From assembly GCA_949358305.1 (NCBI GenBank), contig OX442323.1:2232001-2296000 (forward strand): a DNA stretch of 64,000 bases, in the 5' to 3' direction. The notes below the pieces were generated by a model, which ran no database searches, was not told the origin of the DNA, and was given only the letters and a program-made list of their open reading frames with translations. How positions within the stretch are numbered: the first letter of the stretch is position 1; every line of letters starts with the position of its first letter. Both the position numbers and the translations under genes were made by a program. This DNA comes from Strigamia acuminata (lineage: Eukaryota; Arthropoda; Chilopoda; Geophilomorpha; Linotaeniidae). Below are positions 35,301-45,201 of the stretch, piece by piece.

Positions 35301-37078
35301 GTATTATCTGTCTTTGTATTCAGTATCCACCTCTGTCTTGTGTACGACCGGTCACGATCGGTTGCATTACCACAATGCATTCTGGGTACTCAGAATCTGT
35401 TCGTGCACGGAAACAATTCAAGCTATTTCGTGCACCATCATTGCCGGAAAGAATAAAATTTTGGTTGCCAGAAAGTTTCCGTGTGTGGTAAACGGAACCA
35501 TGTGTACCACACTGACCCAAACTTTCGGCCATACACGGAAAGTGATCATTCCGTGCACGGAATCAGGTCATGTGTACTTAGCTTAAGTGACTTATCTCTT
35601 CTGCATCTGCTATTGGCTATTGTCAGGGCTGGACTGCGTATACAAATTTAGTACCGAGAAATCTGGATGGGTCGGGTCACCGGGCCACAGGCCACCGGGC
35701 CACAGGCCACCGGGAAATTCCCGGTAGTCCGCCGGGCCAGTCCAGCTCTGGCTATTGTTACCACATGTTGTAGGTGGCCATCTTTTTTGTTAAGTTCAAT
35801 TTTTAGTGTGTTCAATCAAGAAGTCACTTTTTAATGTCACTTCTTGATTTAAGAGAAAGACAATTCGTCTTTTGAAGTATGAATTGAATCTCAATGGACT
35901 TTTGTTCATGAGTGTACATGAAAACATTGAGGTCACTAGTACTACGTTTATATGTACCGAATATTTTGAGTGGTGAATAATTCGAGTGGTGAAAAAATCA
36001 AATTGTTGTGTTTACATGCAGAAAATAATTCGTGATCACTTTCGGTTTTCGAGAAATGGGGAAGTGCCGGAAGCGATGCGCGCATGCGCAATAAAAATAG
36101 TTCGATTTCACTCCAATTAAACAACCTTCTGCGAGGATCTACTCGAATAATCCTTGTCATCCTTGTTTACATGACAGTTGTGCACACGGAATATTTCATC
36201 TCACTCGAAATATTCCGTGCATGCAAACGTAGTATAAGTGCATTGAAAATTTCTGATTACTTGGTTTCTGGTCGTTTGAGAGTAATTATAATTAAGATTT
36301 CTTCGTTTCCACTCAATAAACGAATTGTGGCCAACTTCTTTGAACACAATTGTTTTTGCTCACGTTTTTTGGTGGTGGTAGAATTTGTTTGTGAGGCAAA
36401 AACCACTCGGAAAACCACTCTACAGTAGTCGTGCTGTATGTTTATTGTAGTTTTTGATGTCCATTCTATCACTAAAAGCACTAAAAACAGCAAAAACAAA
36501 AGTGTAAATGCAGTTAATTTTTCATGTAGAGAGAATTTCATAGAGAAAATTGGAACGGTTTGGTTGAAATGCTAAAATGCAGATAAGTTAAATTTATAGT
36601 CATTTCAAGTGAATGAAATGAAATAGTAATTCATAATTTATGCGGGGAGAAAAAAATTATTCTCACAATAAAACCGCCCCTTTAATTGACACTTTGTTTA
36701 GTTCCAGTGTTTGGTTTCAAGTACAAATGGGAGCATAAAAGTACACTAAACAATTTTTTATTGGCGACAATTATTGTTGTTTATTGTTGTTATGGTACGA
36801 TTTTGAGTGTTGTTTGTTAATTGGCTAAATTGCTTTAAACCATTAAACATTTAACTTTGAGATTTGCATTGTGTTAATTGCGAATTTTGTTGTTAATTGA
36901 TTTAAAGGTGAGAGTAGACTCTGAAAAGGTATTTCTAAACAAGTTACCCGAAGCAGTGACATCAGCCAATGCTAACGACCAAAGCAATACCCTTCAATTG
37001 TGCGCTTGTTTAAATGGACGACTCTTCCTGGCTCCATCAAGAGGACATTGTGTGGCTGATTTCACCGTGTGTAAGTAA
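23392..37078 (+). CDS. Sarcoglycan, delta/gamma/zeta type (complete, seven exons)
   Basis: Type II single-pass glycoprotein of the dystrophin-associated sarcoglycan complex at the muscle plasma membrane. Coding exons: 23,392-23,595; 27,554-27,655; 31,986-32,073; 32,358-32,477; 34,579-34,651; 34,727-34,850; 36,908-37,078. They sum to 882 bases, 293 aa, close to the roughly 290 aa of the family, and the frame is kept across every junction. The cytoplasmic [13 protein letters not shown] motif (residues 28-40) precedes a membrane helix (about 38-60). Then come the family's Gx[21 protein letters not shown] and ESPTRSL blocks and a C-terminal cluster of four cysteines (269, 271, 285, 292). The start is the first ATG in frame; no stop separates it from the acceptor at 23,357. 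Donor 4 is GC rather than GT. AATAAA lies at 37,232. Subtype cannot be fixed. Introns hold many transposons. The gene is paralogous to the minus-strand gene at 57,625. Confidence 0.93.
24249..24540. mobile_element. Mariner-type MITE in sarcoglycan intron 1
   Basis: Left end TATACGGGTGACCAAAGCCG and right end CGGCTTGTGGACACCCTGTA are inverted repeats with few mismatches, next to TA. The tip form (TACAGGGTGnCC) is common in mariner relatives. No ORF. Confidence 0.7.
24876..25288. mobile_element. PIF/Harbinger-like MITE (TAA duplication) in intron 1
   Basis: TAA at 24,873-24,875 and 25,289-25,291 flank tips AGCTAGGTTCACATTTGTG and, complemented, AGCTAGGTTCACACTTGTG. The arms extend over 40 bases through TTCACACTAGA and GCAACGCAAG words. 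Non-coding. Confidence 0.75.
25800..26052 (+). other. GC-richer island with donor site; possible alternative first exon
   Basis: Within intron 1, this patch is rich in CpG and ends at a good donor, ATCGAG|GTGAGTCG at 26,046/26,047. An ATG at 26,026 would give MGTTNIE and join exon 2 in the correct phase, making a sarcoglycan without the transmembrane exon. Equally it may be an untranslated leader exon, or nothing. The phase match alone has a one-in-three chance. Confidence 0.2.
26343..26730. mobile_element. Foldback MITE, family A copy 3 (intron 1)
   Basis: Arms TATACTCAGAACCACCACAA and, complemented, TATACTCAAAACCACCACAA run on through CGTTGATCTATTTC (about 34 bases, one mismatch). The inside shares CTGGTGTAGTG, CAAAACAACCAAT and AAAGTAGTTCTGTT with other family A copies, but the outer arm does not match theirs. 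Confidence 0.8.
27690..27960 (-). mobile_element. MITE family D, copy 2 (intron 2)
   Basis: Inverted relative to 11,535-11,791. It begins CGTATTTTACCGATTAAGAG and ends CGATAAAGTACGGTA, and the TGCCATTTTTGTCAGC block (minus strand) matches. Flanking TTATTATTA-like sequence obscures the target duplication. Confidence 0.8.
28389..28559 (-). pseudogene. Unrecognised protein-like fragment in intron 2
   Basis: Fifty-seven codons open on the minus strand ending at TAA 28,389. The reading is coding-like in composition ([19 protein letters not shown], then GEEFLIP). One frame over, the sequence just upstream reads [12 protein letters not shown], as if a frameshift divides one protein. I do not recognise the family. 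It has no acceptor and no ATG, and lies antisense in the sarcoglycan intron, so a decayed transposon or retrocopy is likely. Confidence 0.3.
28630..28834 (+). pseudogene. Possible decayed Ulp1-like protease of a transposon
   Basis: The frame reads [18 protein letters not shown] and, later, [14 protein letters not shown]. The first resembles the His-Trp segment, and the second the C-terminal arginine-histidine segment, of C48/Ulp1-type proteases found in some animal transposons. The catalytic cysteine part is missing. Resemblance judged by eye only. Confidence 0.22.
28986..29040 (+). repeat. Short dispersed repeat H, copy 4 (intron 2)
   Basis: TAATACCCGGCTTTG, GGGCATGTCC and GCGAGTTTGACCAGA. 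Shares the GCGAGTTTGACCAGA word with copy 5. Confidence 0.45.
30094..30501. mobile_element. Foldback MITE, family A copy 4 (intron 2)
   Basis: Arms of about 63 bases with one mismatch begin TATACTCGAGTTGCACTC, continue through GGCACCTCACAATGTGTACT and reach CCATTGGTCAAGCCAGTTT. The interior has GGAGAAGTAGTTTTGTT. The arm sequence outside ATTGG is unlike copies 2, 3 and 5. No ORF. Confidence 0.85.
30589..30745. mobile_element. Foldback MITE, family B copy 2 (intron 2)
   Basis: Ends ACAAAGAACACCGCAGGAGT and, complemented, ACAAAGAGATCGCAGGAGT. The interior GTAACTGTTTGTAACAATGT and ACAATACTTTATTTTAA match copy 1 at 9483, without its central palindrome. Confidence 0.75.
31378..31800 (+). repeat. 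Evolving ~20-bp AT-rich satellite in intron 2
   Basis: Successive blocks use related units: AAAAAATTAAAATTTACCTC, then AAAAAATCACTGATAAGTTT, then AAAAATCACTCAAAAATTG. Each is repeated several times. This is local tandem amplification with drift, ending about 190 bases before exon 3. Confidence 0.8.
34995..35583. mobile_element. PIF/Harbinger-like MITE (TAA duplication) in intron 6
   Basis: TAA at 34,992-34,994 and 35,584-35,586 flank tips AGCTAAGTACACATGA and TCATGTGTACTTAGCT. Inside are tandem copies of CACGGAAATTGTTTGGTACAC and mirror-image TTCCGTGCACGG words. The tip resembles the element at 24,876 (AGCTAGGTTCACA). Confidence 0.75.
35624..35750. mobile_element. hAT-like MITE, 127 bp, in intron 6
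   Basis: A perfect 8-bp duplication GCTATTGT flanks the element (35,616-35,623 and 35,751-35,758). Tips CAGGGCTGGACT and, complemented, CAGAGCTGGACT. Between them is a GC-rich core with about 2.5 tandem units of CCACCGGGCCACAGG. The 8-bp duplication and CAG tips are hAT hallmarks. Confidence 0.85.
35942..36232. mobile_element. Inverted-repeat element with CTACGTTT tips (intron 6)
   Basis: Tips CTACGTTTATATG and CATGCAAACGTAG with TA on each side. Inner arms carry CGAATATTTTGAGTGG-like and CTCGAAATATTCCG-like complements. Non-coding. Confidence 0.6.
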
Positions 37079-37231
37079 ATGAGAGGAAAAGAAAGAAAGA
37101 TAAAGGAAAAAAACAAACAAAAAAAACATTCTTTTCTGTTATTGACAACCTGAACATGCGAGTGTGGTGCCTTTCTGTGAAGATAATCTTATTCAATGGA
37201 TTCTGACATTTGATAAAGTGAAGAAAAACAA

Positions 37232-37237
37232 AATAAA
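37232..37237 (+). terminator. Poly(A) signal candidate, sarcoglycan
   Basis: AATAAA about 155 bases after the stop codon at 37,078, before the convergent transporter gene. Confidence 0.5.
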
Positions 37238-37596
37238 TGTGTTGTACCAACTCAGGTTACGCGGAGGATTTTAATTCAACAAATATAATAATAACACTGG
37301 CATGGTGCTATAAACCACAACATGTTGTTTTTGTTTTTTTATATAAGAAAAAATTAATCAAATTTTTTGGTGACATTTGCAATGTTGTAAGTTTGATGCA
37401 GGTGCAAAGTTTGGATCTTCAAAAATGATGTCGGGCAATTTTTTAAGCAGTAAAAAGAGAAATTGTTGATTTTTTTTTTCCTTTTTTTTTTTTTTTTATT
37501 TTTTTTTTAAGGAAAAAGAAAAAGAAAATGATATATACAGTATAAAAAAAGAGGAAAGTTTCTTTGCAAGGTGCACATATTTTCTAGACAGTGGAA

Positions 37597-37602
37597 TTTA
37601 TT
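37597..37602 (-). terminator. Poly(A) signal candidate, transporter 1
   Basis: AATAAA on the minus strand, 60 bases after the stop at 37,662. With 37,232 it marks two convergent 3' ends. Confidence 0.5.
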
Positions 37603-37661
37603 GGAGTTCTCCTTTTGAGTATACACAAGGTTTTAAATTGAGGCTATTTCGGGGTGAGATA

Positions 37662-40600
37662 TCAACACTGCGATGACAGCAAAGGTTTTTCAGCTCTGTT
37701 CACATGACCATTTGCTACTGAATTATTTGCGTCATTTTCTTGTACTGAAACATTTAAAAAACTGAGATTTGCCAAAGAAAATGGTGAACAAACAAATAAA
37801 AACTAAAAAAAATTTTTTTTTTTTTAAATACAAAATTGTATATATATTTCCTTTTCTGATGCATTTCCAAAAGAAATAAAAATGCATGATTTAAGAATAT
37901 AAAAAAAAAAGAAGTTACCTTTTGGGTTATTGATGGCGGGCTTCTTTCTCACGCCGCCATCTCTATATTTCAAGTAGAAGTGGTAGAGGCTGAAATAGCC
38001 ACAGCCAAGTAAACCTGAGTAAACAGAAATAATTTGGAACGTTGTCGTATCTCCCAAATACTCTTTGAGGGTGCCACCAATCAAGCTGCCGACGCCACGA
38101 CCTATTGATAAAGAAGTTGATTGTTATTAAGTCGAGTGTAATGAATGTTTATTTGCTGTTTTGAATGGTGATGTAAAATGTGGAGTTTTGCTGTTTGCAG
38201 TTAAATTCTCAAGCAATTGCTTACCGATCAGGAGGAATTAATCAACGCAATTAATCAACGCAAACACCGGATAAAGCAACTCATACAAGCGGCTATTTTC
38301 GCTTTGCCATTTCCTTTAAATGTCTGATTCTGGTGGTAAATTACAGAAATAAATAAGCAATAAAACTAGAAATCTAGAAATCTTACGCACTAACTTATTA
38401 TTAACAACTTCCAAATTCATTTTTGTAAAATTGGTGTACACCCAATTCTGTTTTTACACGATTTTGATTTAACACGGTCTAGGAAAATATATTCAATACG
38501 TTTTTACACGATTTATTTTGATTTAACACGGTTTTAAAAAAAAATATTGTTTTTTTTTAAATTTGATTTAAATTTTAAGAAGAAATGTTTGTGGAATTCC
38601 CTTTGTTTGTTGTCTCGGAAATATTTATGGAATTTCCCTTGTTTGTCATATTTTACACGCTTTTTCTGAAACGTGTGTAAAAACAGAATTGTGTTTGGAT
38701 TTAAACTTTATAAACTTAATTTTAAAATGTTTGTGATTTATTGGGGGTTTTTGAAGCAAAAAGAAATAGAGTCGTCAACTCTTTAAGCCCCCATTTTAGA
38801 CAAATTTGTCAACATTTTGTGCAGTTGATTAAAGTGACTGCGCGCCACGCTAAAGCCCACCAAACTCCCGTCTATTTCGTATTCATTAAACAATAAAAAT
38901 AAAAAAATAAAAAAAATTGCATCTACGCACCAATATCAAAATGCAGCAAGAAAACGAGCGACTGAGTGGTGACTTTCAACTCGGGCGACGTGAGTGCATC
39001 GGCGTAAATGGTGAAAGCAATCCTGGGCAAATAAACACTGAAAACCCGCGTCGACTCGAGCAGCAGTGACCACCAAGGATTCTCCAAAAACACATATCCT
39101 GTACACCGGACACTGTACACGAAGAAAGCAAATATGAGCAGATTCACATGGCCCGCTTTCTCCAATATCCACTTGGACTCGTAGAGCAACGGCAGCGACG
39201 GAAGCACACTCACCAACTGCGTCAAGCCAATGAGCAACCTCGTGCCCCCGCGCTGCAACAGATACAAATAGAGGAAAACCTCCATGTACCCCCACACGAT
39301 CCCCATCGCGAAACACACGAGAAACAACACGAGCACCGCCCGATTGGACAACAACAATTTCAGCCCTTTGGTCATCCCCTGACTCTGTCTTTTGAGCTCC
39401 AAACTGGGCACGAAGTAGAGCGAAACGATGCTCAACACCAACATGACGTCGCTCAAGATAAAACACGCGGCATACGTCTCGCTCCCGTACCACTTGCTCG
39501 TGACGTCGATGACGAAGCCCGAGAGCGGCGCGAACAATCCGAGCGCCAAAATGCCCACCATCTGCTGTCGGCCGAAGGAGCCACCGTAGCGTTCGATCAG
39601 CGTGAGGTTGAGGGCGTCGCTGAGCGGCTGACACGCGCTCAGAATCACTTCGGCGATGCAGCGAAGCCCCAAGTAGAGCCAGAATGTGAGGGAAATGATT
39701 TTCTTGTCGTTGGCTTGTGAAGGCGCATTGTTGTCGCCGGCGAGCTCGCCCGTGCACTCGATGGGGCATTGGGGACACTGCAATTCCCTGAGGAAGCCCT
39801 GCATTTGGCTCTTGTCGATCTGGCATTGGTGATTGGTCGGTTGAGCGTGTTTAAATAGGACGGGGATGAGTAGTTTGTCGTTGGGCTTGAGGTTGATGCA
39901 GGTCGTGGTCCTGCGCGATGATAAACACAAGTTGGTGTTGAGGAGTGGATTGCAGTGGTGAGTGCATTGCGTTAATTGGATGATGGTCCAGTTTGTGGGG
40001 TCGGCGAGTGTGTCGCAGGGGGTTTGTAAGAGGGCGCCGTTGTGAGAGCAAATGAATGGGTGTGTTGTTGGGTGTTGAGTGGGTTTTTCAATTGGTGGGA
40101 TTAGGAGTAAGGAAGTGAAGGAGGTTCCTGTGGCGAGGAGCATGACGGACAAGATGAGCTTGTATCTTCCGGTCTTATCTGCAATTATGCCGATGATGGG
40201 TTTACAAAAGGCAGCCGTAAAGGGTAAGATGAGGTTGATGACAGCAATTTCTTCCGTGCTCAGGCCCAGTTGGTTCATGTGTAAGGTGAGGTAAGGCCAG
40301 CAGCATCCAATGGCTGAAATGATTTTTGAAGAAAAAATTAATTTTAATGAATTGTTTTGGGTTTTAGTGCTAAGTCGCCCTTTATTATTTGATGGCATAC
40401 ATTGTTTAGTCATTTATTTTTTAATGGGTGACATACAGTATTATATGATGAACAGCCATGAAAGTCTATAAAGTTGACTTACTGCTGTTGTTACCATTGT
40501 TGTTACAAGTTATAATTGTTTCAAAATTGTTACCGTTGTTAGTAGTTATTTTAGAGTTACCACTCATATGGTTAAAAAATATATTGAAATTATATTGCAA

Positions 40601-42073
40601 TGCATTTTGAAATAAATTCACATTGTAGACAATTTGAAAACGTTGTTACAATTTAAAAAAAGAATTAGATGGGCTTTTGAAAGTTCTCCATAGTAAACTC
40701 ACTACAAGGTTGGCCTTTCTACCATTGGCCGAGTCTCATTACTCCTAACTATAGACTGTGTACTACCACCAGGAAAAGTAGTTTTGTTTGTTTTTTTATT
40801 TTTGTGATTATTATAATGATTAAAATGATATAATTTTAATTGTATTTTATAATAAAATGTTTTTTTTTTTTCATTTATAAAATACAGTTTTATGCTGTTT
40901 TTATTTCAACATACATGTCTGTTCAATTTATTGGTTGCTTTGTCAGGAAAGCACACAATTTTTGAATTTTTTATTGGTTATTTTGTCTGGAAAACAGTCA
41001 AAATGTCAACAAGTAGCTCCAGCAATTCTGGTTAATTGGTCTTTTTTTGCATCATTACATAAATGAAATGGCTCGGCCAATGGGAGGAGAGCCAACCTTG
41101 TAGCGAGTTAGAGTATAGTAATTTTTTTTTTCATATACCGGTAGTTAATAAATTTCTATATGGAACCCATTCGTTGCATGGACCAAATCTAACCGATTTC
41201 AATTTCTGTCCATGTCCTCCTTAACACAGCTTCATTGATGGTCTCAATGGCGGCAGTTATTCTTTGCTTAAGGTCATTTATATCCCTTACTTTGGTACGG
41301 TACACAATATCTTTCGTATAACCCCACAAGAAGTCGTCCAGGGGCGTCGTGTCTGGGGAACGAGCAGGCCAGGGAATTGAGCAACCTCAGATTCTTACGG
41401 AGAACTTTGTGAATTGTTGTTTTTTACGGAGTAGCCATTTTTGAATACTTTTTCGTTTTTAATTATTTTTACGTGTTATTTGATCTCCGAAATAAGAAAC
41501 AGCATGAATAAAAAAGAGGATGCTACCACCCGGCAAGCCCACCCCTGGTGCCCAGGCTAACAAGCAATAGGTACACCAGATTTTTTTGACAAGTTCCCTA
41601 AAAGTTTCTCCCATAGACCCCCAATTCCTATTGCCCACAGTAATGTAAACTCCCAAATTCCAGGACCAATAATGGGTCTAACAGTGTCGCCGCTGGTCAC
41701 CAGTCTACAAACGTGACCAGCCTGACTCCTTGATCTTTTTTTTAGATAGGGGCACCACGTTTGGTGAGTGCCTCGTGTAGTGTTGCAGCAGCAAATGTCT
41801 AAATTCACCATTCCACCTTGTGTTGGGAACATGAAACTTTGCTTTTTTCTTCAAAGTTGTTTAATCATTTTGTAATTACAGCAGACGTTTTTTACCCCAG
41901 CTGTTTTGTATTGATCTGTTTTGTTTAATCAATTGACGTAAAATATGATAAAATTGAAATGCAAAATTTAATATTATTTTTTTTATTTTATAAATTTTGT
42001 AAATCTTACCTCCGAGGAAACCGAATAAAAATAGTTTGAAGGCGAAGAGATTTTTGTTTATCTTGCACTGCAT
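37662..42073 (-). CDS. MFSD6-like major facilitator transporter 1 (570 aa)
   Basis: Twelve-helix transporter of the major facilitator superfamily, MFSD6 group; substrate unknown. Exons, 5' to 3' on the minus strand: 42,073-42,010; 40,313-38,931; 38,101-37,919; 37,744-37,662. All introns are phase 1, total 1,713 bases. Exon 1 encodes MQCKINKNLFAFKLFLFGFL, the family's KINKKLLPLK-type start. Helix 1 follows with LTLHMNQLGL, and the loop 2-3 motif A is GIIADKTGRYK (residues 63-73). A large extracellular loop at about 98-226 contains ten cysteines and NWT. The GRGVGSLIGG block opens exon 3. The last exon codes a hydrophilic tail (AEKPLLSSQC). Intron 1 contains a foldback element and a mariner fragment. 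It is convergent with the sarcoglycan gene. The tail exon is predicted from splice signals and phase only. Confidence 0.85.
38438..38698. mobile_element. Inverted-repeat MITE in transporter 1 intron 2
   Basis: Left end ACACCCAATTCTGTTTTTAC and right end, complemented, ACACAATTCTGTTTTTACAC. Inside, TTTTTACACGATTT and GATTTAACACGG are directly repeated about 50 bases apart, as is GGAATTTCCCTTGTTTGT. No ORF. Confidence 0.6.
40570..40620 (-). repeat. Dispersed repeat, copy 2 (inverted)
   Basis: Minus-strand TTCAAAATGCATTGCAATAT, then AATTTCAATAT, matches the repeat seen near 1735 and 56,830. It lies in transporter 1 intron 1. Confidence 0.35.
40691..41117. mobile_element. Foldback MITE, family A copy 5 (intron of transporter 1)
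   Basis: Arms pair through CTACAAGGTTGGC and CCATTGGCCGAG with mismatches; the right tip is GAGTATA. The interior CTAACTATAGACTGTG and GGAAAAGTAGTTTTGTT match copies 2 and 4. Older than copies 2 and 4 by arm identity. Confidence 0.75.
41189..41377 (-). pseudogene. Mariner-type transposase, C-terminal fragment
   Basis: Sixty-two open codons, then TAG. They begin IPWPARSPDTTPLDDFLWGY and run on through TKDIVYRTKVRDINDLKQRI. This is the last catalytic-aspartate region (SPDxTPLD) and C-terminal helix region of mariner/Tc1-group transposases. The rest of the enzyme is gone and the fragment abuts foldback copy 5. It lies in the same orientation as the host gene. Confidence 0.85.
41380..42009. other. 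Rest of transporter 1 intron 1
   Basis: Moderately GC-rich from 41,500 to 41,850 with a 91-codon minus-strand ORF (41,557-41,832) that I do not recognise; possibly a repeat. No splice pair in phase with the gene. Confidence 0.35.
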
Positions 42074-42406
42074 CTTGTCGCGATAAATCAATTTTCTAGA
42101 TTAATTTCTTGTAGATTTTTTTTTGCTTCTTCTAGACGTTAAAAAAAAATAAAAATAAAAATAATGATTACATTGACCATTGACGAGAACGAGTTTATGA
42201 TGTCATTTCATTGCATAACAGAAACCGTAAAAACTTTTCAGACTCAATTCAACCTTGGAATTCTATTAAACGCACATCTAAAAACAAATGTACGATTTTA
42301 ATCACAAAATTTTTACTTATCTTTATTTATATGTTCAAACTTTTTATCGTAAATAATTTTTTTTTTTTAATTTTTTTAAATTTTTTTTGGAATTCAACCT
42401 TGATTT

Positions 42407-42426
42407 CCCCCCCCCCCATCCCCCCC
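42407..42426 (+). repeat. Poly-C tract
   Basis: Eleven C, AT, then seven C, following a T-rich stretch, between transporters 1 and 2. Confidence 0.85.
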
Positions 42427-42971
42427 GATTAATCTTCCATCACTTTCAACTCATTTTACATTGCGATTTTAAAATGTTAAAACATTCGGTTGAAATCAGG
42501 TCAAAAGTACACGAGAAGGGGAAAACTTGTTGCCAGGTGTTTTTTTTTGTAAAATAAAATAACATCCATCATCAATGGCAACAATTTATGAACAGGAACA
42601 CCTGTTCATGTTTTGATGTTTTAAAGTGAGAATTGTTTAGCAGGATTTATAATTCCATGTATTTTCTCGCTCCAAATTGTGTTTTTAAACGTGCAATCTT
42701 ACCTTTTAGTCATTCACCTTTCTTTCTTCACCTCACTCGTATCCCACTTTACTTGGCTAGCAAATTAAAGCCGCGAATGATGTATTGACTTACCGGAATT
42801 TCAATAGTGCGCATGCTCCTCTTGTCTAGTGCCCTCAACACATTGGGGGAAGGGAAAGGAAAGGTAAGTCCTATTTAGAATTTACAACACATAAATATGC
42901 CTCGACTGGAGAAACGAGATAAAATCTATTTGCTTTTGTTTGCAATAATTTCCACAGTAAAAAATTCGCAC

Positions 42972-42977
42972 TTTATT
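42972..42977 (-). terminator. Poly(A) signal candidate, transporter 2
   Basis: AATAAA on the minus strand about 95 bases after the stop at 43,071. Confidence 0.45.
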
Positions 42978-43070
42978 TTTGCTTAGTCACCGCCATTGTA
43001 AAAAATAAAAATAAAAAAAAAGTAGGTTGAATGTGTAAAATTTCAAAAAAAAAATTTAATTTTTTTTTTT

Positions 43071-45201
43071 TTAAATATCAAAATTTCTGTTGAAGAAAAA
43101 CACTATGTTGGTGAGGAAATAAATGCAACTTGTGAACCCAGATATGGTGGCCATTATCATGAAAACATCAACAAAACCAAGTCGATGAGTAAAGTAGCCG
43201 CCTAGAAAACATCCCAAAGCACGTCCTGAAAGTAGACAAAAAATTAAATTAATTTCACCAATAAAAAATCGATAAAAAAAGAAATTAATAAAATAAAACA
43301 CTCAAATTTCATACACAAAAAAAAAATTTGCATATCTAACATTAAAAACTCATTTCAAGCAATCAAAATTATTATTAAGGAAATTAATATCAAACTTGCA
43401 GTCACAATAAGAAACCTCCCAACCAAGTCCTCACAAACAACATGAAATTAAATTAAACCAATAAACTTCCTACTTTTGCAAGAACAACAAAAAAAAGCCG
43501 GACCGGTCACCCTTAAAATCCAATTGCAATTTATTTTCACTTCCCAAAAACTCCAAGACAAATTTCATACACCCAAGCAACTTTCCAGAACCAAAAAGAA
43601 AAAAAAAAAAACTGCCAACTGCCTAAACCACATGTTACTCACCAAAGTTAAAATGTAGAAGCATTGTCAGCAGTTGTGCACTTGCCTGCATATCACGCGG
43701 CACAATTTTGGAAGTGTGATGAAGAAGCGCGAGCCATGGAAGTTGCAGACACAAGCAACGAACACATTCCACCAGCAGACTCCATCTAACATCCGAGACA
43801 AACACATAGGCCGTAAAGCGCGCCGCGTGCGCTATAAAAGCCACTATGATGCATGCAGTGCTGCTTGTTTTCTCAATTACACTGCCGGATTTGAGCAGGA
43901 CGGGAAGCGCGGGCAAAAAACCTGCCACGGCCGTCAGACCAATAAACGTCTTGTCCGCGCACAGCGACTCGAAAAACACCGGCAAAAACGCGTCCGAGTA
44001 GCCCCACAGTGACCCCAGCAGCAGTGCAACTCCAAAGAACCAGAAAAACTCCTTATCGTGCTGCAGCAACCTCCAGCGGCACTGCAACGCGCACGGGAAC
44101 CAGCAGTGGTTTTCGTGCAGCAGAAAAGCGAGGCAGATCGTGGCGGCCATTAGCGCCGTCATGCAGTGGAAACAAACTTCGAAGTTGTTTTTCCCGCTCG
44201 AAACGGACGTCCAGTCGGCGAATGCACCCGACAGGGGGCTGAACATGGCGTAGCCGGCCATGGCGACCAATTCCACGTTGTCCCCGGACGTCATTAGGAG
44301 GACTGTCGCGGCTGAAGCGGTCATTTCGGCGACCCCGCGCGTCAAAATGTACGCCAAGTACCATGCGTTGGTTAGCGTTTTGCCCGATGCCGTTAAGGAC
44401 TCGGTCGGGGTGGCCACGTGTGTCCGGCTGAAACAGTGGACGTTGCAGTCCAAGCAGTAGATCGAATCGACTCGTTGTTCTCGCACTAGCGCCCGCTCGG
44501 TGCGGAATTCGCACATGGTGTCCGTTTGGTTGAGGTTCCGTTCGGAATATTCGACGACGATGCTGTCGGCCTCGTAGAAATTCTCCACCAGTTCGCAGTT
44601 GGTCTTTCCCGAGCCACGGAAACAGATGATGTTCTTGGGTCGAGAGGATTCGCGCTTCTCGACGCAGGAGCAGTTGTCGAGCACGAGGTGCATCCAGTGG
44701 TCGCGGGCCAAAAGCTCGACGCAGGAGACGGAGTTTGCGTCGCATTTCGGGAGGTAGATGGTCACACCGGCGTGCGTGCAGTGAAATTGCACTTGCAGCG
44801 ATTTCCCGCCGTGTTTTTCGCCCGGTGCGAGCAGCAGAAGGATGTTGAATGCGATAACGGATGTTATCATATTTGCGACGACGATTAGTCTGTAGTTTCC
44901 GGTTTTTTTCAATAAATAGCTCGCTAAAGGGACGCCGAATGCGCCCAAGAGAGAGACAAACGAGAGGGTTATTGAGGTGGTTTCTATGGTCGCACCGTTG
45001 TGGAGCAGGTGGAGGTTGAGGAAGGGCCATATGCAGGCAATTGCTGGAAGAAATTAAAATTGAATTTTGATGCGATTTGGAGTGTGTGTGCAAAATGATT
45101 GGGAATTCATTAAAAATCGAGTTTGGGGATTTTTTTTTGTTGTAATTGTGTGTGTACTTACCTCCTGTGTGGAAAAAAAGCACAATTTGTTCGACTAACA
45201 T
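43071..45201 (-). CDS. MFSD6-like transporter 2, divergent (531 aa)
   Basis: Exons on the minus strand: 45,201-45,162; 45,043-43,643; 43,225-43,071 (1,596 bases, phase 1 introns). Exon 1 is very short (MLVEQIVLFFHTG) and lacks the lysine-rich start of its neighbours, but its donor lies at the same GG position. Motif A between helices 2 and 3 is reduced to YLLKKTGNYR. The extracellular loop (about 87-240) is again cysteine-rich but not the same in sequence. The RFTAYVFVSDVRWSLLVE segment matches the RCTGYVF...WWSLLLE of transporter 1. Exon 3 begins GRALGCFLGG. The protein stops inside that exon (NRNFDI), so the separate tail exon of the two sister genes is missing. It lies about 1.0 kb from transporter 1 and 0.5 kb from transporter 3. 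Confidence 0.83.

Noticed and set aside
39148-39720. 190-codon plus-strand ORF
   Set aside because: Antisense shadow of transporter 1 exon 2, which has clear MFS motifs on the minus strand.
44053-45201. 382-codon minus-strand ORF starting with the true exon 1 of transporter 2
   Set aside because: It reads through intron 1 and then the wrong frame (arginine-rich) of exon 2. The spliced frame has the transporter signatures.
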